From positions 1-12,097 of the forward strand of contig CAMYUO010000017.1 in the NCBI GenBank assembly GCA_947302065.1: a DNA stretch of 12,097 nucleotides, in the 5' to 3' direction. This stretch comes from an uncultured Clostridia bacterium (GTDB lineage: Bacteria; Bacillota; Clostridia; Oscillospirales; Ruminococcaceae). A program made the position numbers and the translations under genes. Every line of letters starts with the position of its first letter. The stretch's first letter is position 1. Positions 1 to 7,400 of the stretch are shown here, piece by piece. Below the pieces are notes generated by a model. That model saw only the letters and a list, made by a program, of their open reading frames with translations. It made no database searches and had not been told where the DNA came from.

Positions 1-9
1 GTTTGCCAT
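1..9 (-). CDS. Start of an unidentified downstream gene (first three codons only)
   Basis: An ATG on the minus strand at 9-7 is followed by codons for Ala and Asn before the window ends, so the protein begins Met-Ala-Asn. A near-ideal Shine-Dalgarno sequence, GAGGTGG, lies at 23-17 with a 7-nt spacer. The start sits 16 nt after the lgt stop codon, which suggests co-transcription with lgt. Three residues do not identify the product. The call rests only on the ribosome binding site, its spacing and the co-orientation with lgt. Confidence 0.6.
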
Positions 10-16
10 AGTAAAT

Positions 17-23
17 CCACCTC
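17..23 (-). promoter_or_regulatory. Ribosome binding site for the gene leaving the window
   Basis: GAGGTGG on the minus strand, 7 nt before an ATG at 9-7. It is the main reason to believe that a gene starts at the left edge of the window. Confidence 0.65.
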
Positions 24-24
24 G

Positions 25-270
25 TTATGTATTATCGTTTGGCTTGCTGCTGCCGGGCTTGTTATTGTTGTTGGGCTTGTTATTATTCTTGTTTCCGCCC
101 TGCTTGTTATTGTTGTTATTCTTTGCGGAAGTGTTCTTGTTATTGTTCTGACCGCCCTGCTTATTGCCGCCGTTATTGCCCTTGTTCTTATTGCGGTTTT
201 TGTTGCGGTTATTGCGGTTGCGGTTGTTATTGTTATTCTTTTTCTGACCGTTGTTATTGTTGTTATTCTG
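25..270 (-). other. Asn-rich basic tail segment of Lgt
   Basis: Codes for residues 500-580 of the lgt product. Forty of the last 80 residues are Asn, in runs of up to six, mixed with Lys, Arg, Gly and Gln and with almost no acidic residues. Both AAC and AAT codons are used, so this is not a pure trinucleotide repeat. The segment is strongly basic, in contrast to the Glu-rich repeat before it. Its composition resembles disordered tails that bind nucleic acid or anionic surfaces, but no specific motif is visible and the role is unknown. Confidence 0.85.
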
Positions 271-1767
271 CTTTGGCTTGTCCTCGGTCTTTGCCTCAGG
301 CTTTTTCTCCTCGGTCTTTTTCTCAGTCTCAGTCTCAGGCTTCTTGTCCTCGGACTTTTCCTCAGCCTCAGGTTCGGGTTTCTTTTCTTCGGACTTTTCC
401 TCAGCCTCAGGCTCGGGTTTCTTTTCTTCGGACTTTTCCTCTGCCTCAGGCTCGGGTTTCTTTTCTTCGGACTTTTCCTCTGCCTTAGGCTCCGGTTTCT
501 TTTCCTCGGTCTTTTCTTCAGCCTTAGGCTCAGGTTTCTTTTCTTCTGCCTTTTCTTCGGTCTTGGTTTCCTCGGCAGGCTTGCCGTCCATCTCTGCTCT
601 TGCAGCCTTCCTCTCGGCAGCAGCCTTTATATCTGCCTGCTCAGCCTTTTCAAGAGCCTCTTTCTGCTTTTGCTTGGCTTTCTCACCGAAATCTTCTTCA
701 AACTTCTTTTCAAGCTCTGCGGTATCCTCGCCGTTCTTCTTTGCCTGCGAGATCTTTCTTTTCAGCTCGCTGCGCTCTTTTTCAAAGCGCTTGGTGTTCT
801 CATACTGGAGTATCTGCTCTCTTGAAAGCTCAGTGTCCTTGAAGAAAACGTAGTCCTTATACTTGTGTATCCTTACTCTCATCACGATAATGATGACAAC
901 GCTTGCGAGGAAGCAAAGTCCTGCGAAAAGCTGTGAAGCTCTTACGCTGCCGATATAGAGAGAGTCTGTTCTCATACCCTCGATGAAGAATCTGCCCAGA
1001 CCGTACCAGCCTGCGTAGCTGACTATCAGTTCGCCGTCAAACTTTCTGTGCTTGAACAGCAGGTGAAGCAGTATGAAGCCTGCTATGCACCACAGTGATT
1101 CATACAAAAAGCATGGGTGGATAGGCTTGAACGGGTCAACGCTGCCGTCGGTGATGTTCTTGCTGACATAATCGGCAGTCGTTTTGCTTATCATGCCCCA
1201 CGGCATATCCGTGTTCGTTCCGAAACATTCCTGATTGAAAAAGTTTCCCCAGCGTCCTATTGCCTGTCCTATGAGGAAACACGGCGCTGCAACGTCAAGT
1301 ATCGCCAGCAGGCGAAGCTTTTTCTTTTTGGCGATGAATCCGCCGACAAGTATCGCTCCGAGTATTCCGCCGTAAACTGCAAGTCCGCCGTCACGGAAAT
1401 CGAAGAACTTTGAGATAGGTGTCGTGTCGCTGAAAACTACATAGTAGAGTCTTGCGCCGATTATCGCACCGAAGAATCCGCCGATGACAGCATCGGTCGC
1501 TCTGTCAGGATCGATGCCTGCGCTCTTCATCTTCTTGAAACCGTATATCATCGCAAGGATGATCCCCACTGCGATGAGGAAACCGTACCAGTAGATCTTG
1601 AAATTCGTGCCCGGGATAGTGAACATCACTCTGTCGATATCTATTCCCGATTTGAGGACATTGTCTCCGTCGCCGAAATTCGGGAAATAGACCCTGTCGG
1701 GATTGTTTCCCAGCTGTTCGGCTACTGATTCGGCACTTTCCGCAAATGTCTGTGCCAGCTGTATCAT
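25..1767 (-). CDS. lgt: Prolipoprotein diacylglyceryl transferase with a long low-complexity C-terminal extension
   Basis: Lgt moves diacylglycerol from phosphatidylglycerol to the lipobox cysteine of prolipoproteins, the first step of lipoprotein maturation, in the cytoplasmic membrane. Residues 1-305 are the enzyme, with about seven hydrophobic segments (58-78, 92-112, 127-146, 155-171, 221-240, about 248-262, 275-297). The Lgt signature GRWGNFFNQE is at 171-180. By fixed spacing, Y61, R172, N175, E180, G183, Y255, R259 and E263 match E. coli Y26, R143, N146, E151, G154, Y235, R239 and E243. E. coli H103 corresponds to Y132. Residues 306-580 are not needed by known Lgt enzymes, which are about 260-300 aa: a charged, probably helical stretch (313-390), seven 13-residue Lys/Glu/Pro repeats (411-499), then 80 residues that are half Asn with Lys, Arg, Gly and Gln (501-580). 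If E. coli topology holds, the tail is cytoplasmic. The ATG at 1767 has AGGA 10 nt upstream. The gene lies 33 nt after yfmH and is probably co-transcribed with it. Confidence 0.95.
   Translation of the reverse strand: MIQLAQTFAESAESVAEQLGNNPDRVYFPNFGDGDNVLKSGIDIDRVMFTIPGTNFKIYWYGFLIAVGIILAMIYGFKKMKSAGIDPDRATDAVIGGFFGAIIGARLYYVVFSDTTPISKFFDFRDGGLAVYGGILGAILVGGFIAKKKKLRLLAILDVAAPCFLIGQAIGRWGNFFNQECFGTNTDMPWGMISKTTADYVSKNITDGSVDPFKPIHPCFLYESLWCIAGFILLHLLFKHRKFDGELIVSYAGWYGLGRFFIEGMRTDSLYIGSVRASQLFAGLCFLASVVIIIVMRVRIHKYKDYVFFKDTELSREQILQYENTKRFEKERSELKRKISQAKKNGEDTAELEKKFEEDFGEKAKQKQKEALEKAEQADIKAAAERKAARAEMDGKPAEETKTEEKAEEKKPEPKAEEKTEEKKPEPKAEEKSEEKKPEPEAEEKSEEKKPEPEAEEKSEEKKPEPEAEEKSEDKKPETETEKKTEEKKPEAKTEDKPKQNNNNNNGQKKNNNNNRNRNNRNKNRNKNKGNNGGNKQGGQNNNKNTSAKNNNNNKQGGNKNNNKPNNNNKPGSSKPNDNT
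271..537 (-). repeat. 39-bp tandem repeat coding for 13-residue Lys/Glu/Pro units in Lgt
   Basis: Seven in-frame units, the last incomplete, code for residues 411-499 of the lgt product with consensus KPEPxAEEKSEEK. In plus-strand phase, the blocks at 361-399, 400-438 and 439-477 differ from each other by only one or two bases. The flanking blocks (478-516 and 517-555) are more diverged. The 39-bp period is a multiple of three, so gain or loss of units would keep the reading frame. The protein units are polyampholytic and Pro-containing, so they are probably extended and disordered. Confidence 0.93.
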
Positions 1768-1800
1768 TTTACATCTTTCCTTTCTGTACCCTATAACTCT

Positions 1801-3090
1801 TTATTCTTTATTTTTTACTATGCTGAGGCTGCTGCGCTCTGCACAGAAAATATCATCTATCGCCTGCTCACATTCCTCTGCGGTGAGCGACGCAATGATG
1901 TCAAGGTCGTCAAACAGCGTAACATCGTCGCAGTCAAAATGATAGTAGAGCATTGCATCTGCGCATGCCTTGACATCATTTATGCTGCTGACCTTTTCGC
2001 CGTAGCGCACTCTCTTGTCCGTCTCGAAAGCCTCTTTATCAAGTCCCTCGGTCTTTAATCTTTCGATCTCGGCGAATATGCGCTTTGAAACTTCATCGGG
2101 GTCTTTTGATTCGCCCTCGATGACGCAGCAGAAGTATCTCTCTGCGCTCGTGTAGACGAACATTCCGAGTGCCGAGTTTATCAGCCCTTCTTCAAGCAGG
2201 CTGTTGTAAAGAGGCGAAGTCTGCCCGATAAGCTGTTCAAGCAGCATCGCAGCGATTACCGACTTTTTGAGGTATTCCCTGCCCTGCGCAGCCTGCGTTT
2301 TGAAACCGAGGCAGAACACGGGCAGTCCCACAGCTGCATAGTCACATATCCTCGTCTGAGCGACATCGTCAGGCTCATCGGGGAACTGTGTCTGCAGGTG
2401 CATATCTTTGCTCGGTTTGAGCATCTTGTCGCAGATGTCGAGCACTGTCTGCTCGTCGATATTTCCTGCGATTGAAAGCGTCATATTATGCAGATTGTAG
2501 AACGCATTATAGCAGTCGTACAAAAGCTCGGGCGTTATCTTTGCTATCGACTCGACAGTTCCAGCAACATCTATGCGCACAGGATTGTTGACATAGACAG
2601 CTTTGAGCAGGTTCTTGAAGCATTTCCTTGTCGGTGAGTCGTCGCCCATTTTGATTTCCTGAGCGATTATACCCTGCTCTTTCTCGACGTTCTCTTTGGT
2701 GAAATAAGGCTTCTGCACAAAGTCGAGAAGTATCTCGAGCGACTGCTCGTAATTGTCGGTGCAGCTGAACAGATACGCTGTGATGTCGGTCGATGTGAAA
2801 GCGTTTGCCGCAGCGCCTGTCTGTGCGTAAAGCTCAAACACGCTGCTGTTGTCGTCTGACTCAAAAAGCTTGTGCTCAAGATAATGTGCGATGCCGTCGG
2901 GAACGGTGATAAAGCCGTTCGTGTCGTCGGTGGCAAAGCAGTTGTTTATCGAGCCGTACTTTGTGCCGAACAGCGCCTCGACCGTTGAAAAGCCGGGCTT
3001 TTTCCACATCATTATATCAAGTCCCGACGGATGATGAACGAGCGTGTACTGCTCATCAAGCTGCCGGCTCGCAATGACCTGCTTATCCAT
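1801..3090 (-). CDS. yfmH: M16 family zinc metallopeptidase, YmfH-type (EF-P 5-aminopentanol modification-associated protein YfmH)
   Basis: 429-aa member of the M16 (pitrilysin/mitochondrial processing peptidase) family. The inverted zinc motif HYLEH is at residues 69-73 (H69 and H73 as ligands, E72 as catalytic base), and E145 in the downstream AQEI segment is the probable third ligand. Two M16 half-domains fill the length, and there is no signal peptide or membrane segment, so it should be cytosolic. In Bacillus subtilis, ymfF and ymfH were linked genetically to 5-aminopentanol modification of elongation factor P; automated annotation often writes yfmH. The start is the ATG at 3090, preceded by GGAGGTGG. 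A longer frame reaches 3150 but is unlikely because it would overlap yfmF more and loses this site. The start overlaps the end of yfmF by 8 nt (ATGGATAA), suggesting coupled translation and a heterodimer. An alternative role is maturation of a peptide or another protein, since no EF-P enzyme lies nearby. Family call is firm; substrate is inferred. Confidence 0.88.
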   Translation of the reverse strand: MDKQVIASRQLDEQYTLVHHPSGLDIMMWKKPGFSTVEALFGTKYGSINNCFATDDTNGFITVPDGIAHYLEHKLFESDDNSSVFELYAQTGAAANAFTSTDITAYLFSCTDNYEQSLEILLDFVQKPYFTKENVEKEQGIIAQEIKMGDDSPTRKCFKNLLKAVYVNNPVRIDVAGTVESIAKITPELLYDCYNAFYNLHNMTLSIAGNIDEQTVLDICDKMLKPSKDMHLQTQFPDEPDDVAQTRICDYAAVGLPVFCLGFKTQAAQGREYLKKSVIAAMLLEQLIGQTSPLYNSLLEEGLINSALGMFVYTSAERYFCCVIEGESKDPDEVSKRIFAEIERLKTEGLDKEAFETDKRVRYGEKVSSINDVKACADAMLYYHFDCDDVTLFDDLDIIASLTAEECEQAIDDIFCAERSSLSIVKNKE

Positions 3091-4372
3091 TGCCGTCCAC
3101 CTCCGTTTCGTCATCGGGCGTCTGCATAACGTAGAACGAGTCATACACAAAAGTCTTTGCGCAGTCGATGACCTGCTGCTTTGTTATGCCCTTGAATATC
3201 CTGCAGACCTCCTCGGGCGGATATGCCGTGCCTCGGGTATTCTGTGCGATATAATACTCAGCCATTCTGTATATCGAATCGTTGTTTGACTTAAATCCTG
3301 TGCAGAGGTAGGTCTCGGCGTTTTCAAGCTCCTGCTCGGTGAACTCGCCGTTCTTTACAGCCTCAAGCTGTTCAAGGACAGCCTTTTCGGCTTTTTCGAT
3401 GTTCTCTCTGCTCACGCCGCTTGAAACGACCATCGTGCCCTTGAGGTCGGAATAGGCTGCCGAGCAGTAATAGCACAGCGACAGTTTTTCACGCACGTTT
3501 GAAAACAGCTTTGAAAACGGTGTTCCGCCGAGCACCGCTGCAAATACCTTTGCAACATAGACATCTCTGCAGGTCGACTTGAACGCCATTATCATCTTGC
3601 ACTGGTTCACGTCCTGCGTTTCGGTCTTGCGCTGCACCTGCGGCTTTATCGGCGACGGTTTCTGATAGGTAACGGCGACCACGTCTTTTCTTTCGAGCGA
3701 CTGCATCGCTTTGATTATAACAGGGCGCACAGCAGAAAAATCTCTGCCGCACATCGTTATCTCTATCTGCGCCGAACGAAGCAGGCACTTGTATCTTTCA
3801 AACAGCTTCTGCGGAGTTATCGCTTTTGCGTTCTCAATAGTGCCAAGCATGCTCACCGAGGTCGGTTCATCTTTATAGATGACCTCTCTTGCACGGCGCA
3901 TCGAATAGCCGAACTTATCGTTTATCTCGGCTCTGATATTGTCCTGCAGCTCGGTCTTTCGCATTTCAACATACTTTTCGCTGAACGTACCGTTTTCAAG
4001 CTGCGGGTCGAACAGGCAGTCAAGCAGCAGCTTTACAGCCTCGACCGAGATGACCTCTTTGCCGATAGTGAAATCGTCGCAGATATACTCTATCGTCAGA
4101 CCGTTTTCCTGATTGTCTCCCACACGCCTTGACTTTGTCGAGAGCACTGCTCCGTAAAGATACGCAAGGCGCTTTGAAAGCGCTGTCAGCGACGGCAGCT
4201 TTGCGCTCGACGATGCGAGCACCTCGGCAACAAGCGTGTTCAGCGGTGCGTTCTCCGCCACGACGGGCGAAACGAACGAAACGCTTATATAGTTTGATTT
4301 GAATTTTGCATCTGTTATCTCGGTCAGCGCTATGCCCTGCCCGATAACGTCCCTTTTATATGAGATCGGCAT
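3083..4372 (-). CDS. yfmF: M16-fold protein without zinc ligands, YmfF-type (EF-P 5-aminopentanol modification-associated protein YfmF)
   Basis: 429 aa, the same length as its downstream partner, with the two-half M16 architecture. Where HxxEH would be expected (about residues 45-65, around NTLVAEVLASSSAKLPSL) there are no zinc ligands, so this is probably the non-catalytic subunit. The C-terminal half keeps the M16 substrate-binding style segment NVREKLSLCYY near 292-302. M16 pairs commonly combine one active and one inactive chain, as in the mitochondrial processing peptidase. In B. subtilis, ymfF and ymfH are needed for EF-P 5-aminopentanol modification; the precise chemistry is not evident from sequence. 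The start is set at the ATG at 4372 because GGGAGG stands 6 nt upstream. An in-frame TTG at 4393 has no comparable site. The gene follows dnaE after 42 nt and overlaps yfmH by 8 nt. No signal peptide is seen. Confidence 0.85.
   Translation of the reverse strand: MPISYKRDVIGQGIALTEITDAKFKSNYISVSFVSPVVAENAPLNTLVAEVLASSSAKLPSLTALSKRLAYLYGAVLSTKSRRVGDNQENGLTIEYICDDFTIGKEVISVEAVKLLLDCLFDPQLENGTFSEKYVEMRKTELQDNIRAEINDKFGYSMRRAREVIYKDEPTSVSMLGTIENAKAITPQKLFERYKCLLRSAQIEITMCGRDFSAVRPVIIKAMQSLERKDVVAVTYQKPSPIKPQVQRKTETQDVNQCKMIMAFKSTCRDVYVAKVFAAVLGGTPFSKLFSNVREKLSLCYYCSAAYSDLKGTMVVSSGVSRENIEKAEKAVLEQLEAVKNGEFTEQELENAETYLCTGFKSNNDSIYRMAEYYIAQNTRGTAYPPEEVCRIFKGITKQQVIDCAKTFVYDSFYVMQTPDDETEVDGNG
3097..3104 (-). 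promoter_or_regulatory. Ribosome binding site deciding the yfmH start
   Basis: GGAGGTGG lies on the minus strand inside the last codons of yfmF, 6 nt (9 nt from the GGAGG core) before the ATG at 3090. It supports that ATG over upstream in-frame starts. Confidence 0.75.
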
Positions 4373-4378
4373 ACCATT

Positions 4379-4384
4379 CCTCCC
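4379..4384 (-). promoter_or_regulatory. Ribosome binding site deciding the yfmF start
   Basis: GGGAGG on the minus strand is 6 nt before the ATG at 4372. It lies inside the reading frame that would begin at the TTG at 4393, so it argues for the shorter protein. Confidence 0.75.
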
Positions 4385-4414
4385 ATCAGTCAAGCTGTCC
4401 TAAGCGGACACCGA

Positions 4415-7400
4415 TCATTGTTTTTTCTCCATAAACGCAACATTGTCCTCGCCTGCAAGCTGCATAAGACCTGTCAGCACCTTTTTGTCAAGGCGGATGA
4501 ACGGCGTTTCTCTAAGGCTCGTTTTACGTTTGGTATCTTCAAAATAGATTATCAGTCTGCTGCCGCTTAGTGCTGCATTTTTCGCAGCAAAGTCTCTTAT
4601 CTCGTCAAGCAGCTGAGTATCCGATTGTCTTGCTCTTATGCAGACATCTCGCTTTTCACAGCGTGCGGCGTATTCATCGGCAGTGATGATGCTGTCTGCG
4701 ATGATCTTCGGCTTTTCGTCTTCACGGCCGGATAGTTTACCGCTGACAAACACAACAGCGCCCTCTTTGATGACAGCAGATGATGCTCTGTAAAGCTCGG
4801 GGAAAACTATTATCTCCATATCGGAGCTTTTGTCTTCGACCTGCACAAAGCACATCATATCGCCTTTTTTGGTTTTCAGCGCTCTGCGTGAAGATACCAT
4901 AGCGACTATCTTTGCACTTTTTCCCTCGTCTGCGCCCTCAGTACGCTCGTGCTCGGCTGCAAGCTGTGAGATGCTCACGCATCTGTCTGCTTTTGCAAAC
5001 GGCAGAAGGTCATCGGTAGGGTGACCCGAAAGGTACATTCCAAGAGCTTCGTGTTCAAATGCGAGCAGCTGGCCGCTCGGGAACTCTTCTCTTTGCGGTA
5101 TCGGCTTTTCAAAGCTTTGCTCGTCGCTGCCGCCAAGCCCGAAGAAATCGAGCTGTCCGTCAAGCATCTGCTCTCTGCTCTGTGCAGCGGCGTTCATCAC
5201 CTCTGCGCACGCATCGAGCATTTCGTGGCGGTTGTTCGCAAAGCAGTCGAACGCTCCGCTTTTGATGAGTGCCTCGACCGTTCTCGTGCTGATATCACGC
5301 CCGCTCACACGCTTGCAGAAATCCCAAAGCGACTCGAAATCGCCGCCTTTGTTTCTTTCTGCGACAATGCTTGCGATAGCGTTCTCGCCAAGGCTCTTGA
5401 CCGCCAAGAGTGCAAATCTTATGCCCTCTTTCTGCGCCACAAAGCCTCGCTCGCTCTTGTTGATATCTATCGGCAGTATATTCACACCGCTTTTTGATGC
5501 GCTTGCGATATAGCCGAACAGCTTGTCCGTGCTGTCAAGCAGCGCGTTGGTCATCAGCGCCGCCATATACTCTTTGTAATGGTGACATTTCAGATAAGCC
5601 GTCTGATATGATATCGTCGCATACGCCGCAGCGTGCGACTTGTTGAATGCGTAGCTTGCAAACGAGGTCATCTCGTCGAATATCTCGTTCGCTGTTTTTT
5701 CGTCAACGCCGTTTGCGACAGCGCCCACGCACTGCCCGGGTTCGCCGTAGACGAAAGCCTTTCTTTCTGCGTTGAGCACGTCGGCTTTTTTCTTTGCCAT
5801 TGCCCTGCGCACGATGTCCGCTCTGCCGTATGAATAACCTGCAAGTGTGCGGAATATCTGCATTACCTGCTCCTGATAGACTATGCAGCCATAGGTTACC
5901 TCGAGGATATCCTTGAGAAGCGGATGCTTATAGGTCACAAGGCTGGGGTCGTGGCGGTTGCGGATATATGTGGGTATCGAGTCCATAGGACCCGGTCTGT
6001 AAAGCGATATAACTGCGATAAGGTCCTCGATGCCTGTCGGCTTGAGGCGTGTTATCGTTGCGGTCATTCCCGCACTTTCAAACTGGAAAACGCCGAGCGT
6101 TTTTCCCTGTGACAGCATATCATACACTGCTTTGTCATCAAGCGGTATCTTGTTGATATCAAAATCGGGTATCTCTTTTTTCACCTGCTGTGCGCAGTGG
6201 TCGATTATCGTCAGGTTGCGCAGACCGAGGAAATCTATTTTGAGAAGTCCCAGCCGTTCAAGTATCGTCATGGTGTACTGCGTCGATACCTGCCCGTCAC
6301 GAGCATACACAGGCACATAATAATCAACAGGCTCTTTTGTTATGACAACGCCTGCTGCGTGAGTTGATACGTTTCTCGGCATACCCTCGACCTTTATCGC
6401 CGTGTCGATAAGCTCCTTTATCTTGGGATCGCTTTTGTAAAGCTTTGCGACCTCGGGAACAGTCCTTGCCGATTCAGCCAGAGGCAGTCCTCTCGGCACA
6501 GCCTTTGACACCATATCACCGACCTGATACGGCAGTCCCATCACCCTTGCGACATCACGCACCGCCTGCTTTGCTGCAAGCGTGCCGAATGTTGCTATCT
6601 GAGCAACGTGATCTGCGCCGTACTTGGCGATGACATAATCTATTACTCTCTGCCGTCCTTCCATGCAGAAATCCACATCGAAGTCGGGCATTGAAACTCT
6701 CTCGGGGTTGAGGAATCTCTCAAACAGCAGATTGTATCTGAGCGGGTCGATGCCCGTTATGCCTATGCAGTAGGCACAAAGGCTGCCTGCGCCCGAGCCT
6801 CTGCCGCACCCGACGGGTATCCCGTGAGTCTTGGCGTAATTTATAAAATCCCAGACTATAAGATAATAGTCTGTATAACCCATTTTCGTGATAACATCAA
6901 GCTCGTAGGCAAGTCTTTGCTTTGCCTCGTCTGTCGGGTTTTCATAGCGCTTGTAAAGTCCCTTTTCGCACATATCACGCAGGAACTTCTCATTATCGTC
7001 CACACCGTCGATATGAAAATACGGCAGCTTTGTCTGCCCGAACTCGAACTCCACATTACAGCGCTCGGCGATCCTGACTGTATTCGCTATCGCCTCGGGA
7101 TATGAAGCAAAAAGCTGTGCCATTTCGTCGCCGCTTTTGACATAGAATTCCTCGGTCGGAAACTCGAGCTTGTTTGGGTCATCAAGAGTTGTCGCAGTTG
7201 ATATGCAGACAAGCACCCTCTGCGCCTTTGCATCTTCCCTGCGCAGATAATGCGCATCGTTGGTAGCGACAAGCGGTATGCCGGTTTCACCCGACAGCCT
7301 TGCGAGCAGCGGTATCAGTCTTTTCTGATCTTCTATGCCGTGATCCTGTATCTCGAGATAGTAATTGTCCCTGCCGAAGATATCGGCGTAACGCCCGGCT

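Noticed and set aside
27..488. A Cys/Tyr/Ser-rich plus-strand open frame at the left edge.
   Set aside because: Its odd composition follows from reading the Asn/Lys-rich lgt tail backwards; there is no domain or independent support.
271..537. The regular 39-bp repeat considered as a CRISPR array.
   Set aside because: The units are contiguous, with no unique spacers, and they stay in the lgt reading frame.
251..853. A long plus-strand open frame rich in Ser and Phe opposite the lgt tail.
   Set aside because: It is the mirror of the low-complexity Lys/Glu repeat in lgt, has no recognisable domain, and the minus-strand frame continues without a break from a clear Lgt enzyme.
3091..3150. A longer YfmH starting at 3150.
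   Set aside because: The extra 20 residues are out of character for the family and overlap yfmF coding sequence; the ATG at 3090 has a strong ribosome binding site.
4386..4393. TTGACTGA here repeats the 8 bases at the whiA-dnaE junction.
   Set aside because: An 8-base match in 12 kb is likely by chance and the two contexts differ: one is a stop/start overlap, the other lies upstream of a real ATG.
4396..4410. A 5-bp inverted repeat (TGTCC/GGACA) between dnaE and yfmF as a possible terminator.
   Set aside because: The stem is short and no U-tract follows on the transcribed strand, so it does not meet the usual form.
5021..5513. Several plus-strand open frames of 60-160 codons opposite dnaE.
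   Set aside because: They lie wholly opposite conserved polymerase coding sequence and have no recognisable family features.
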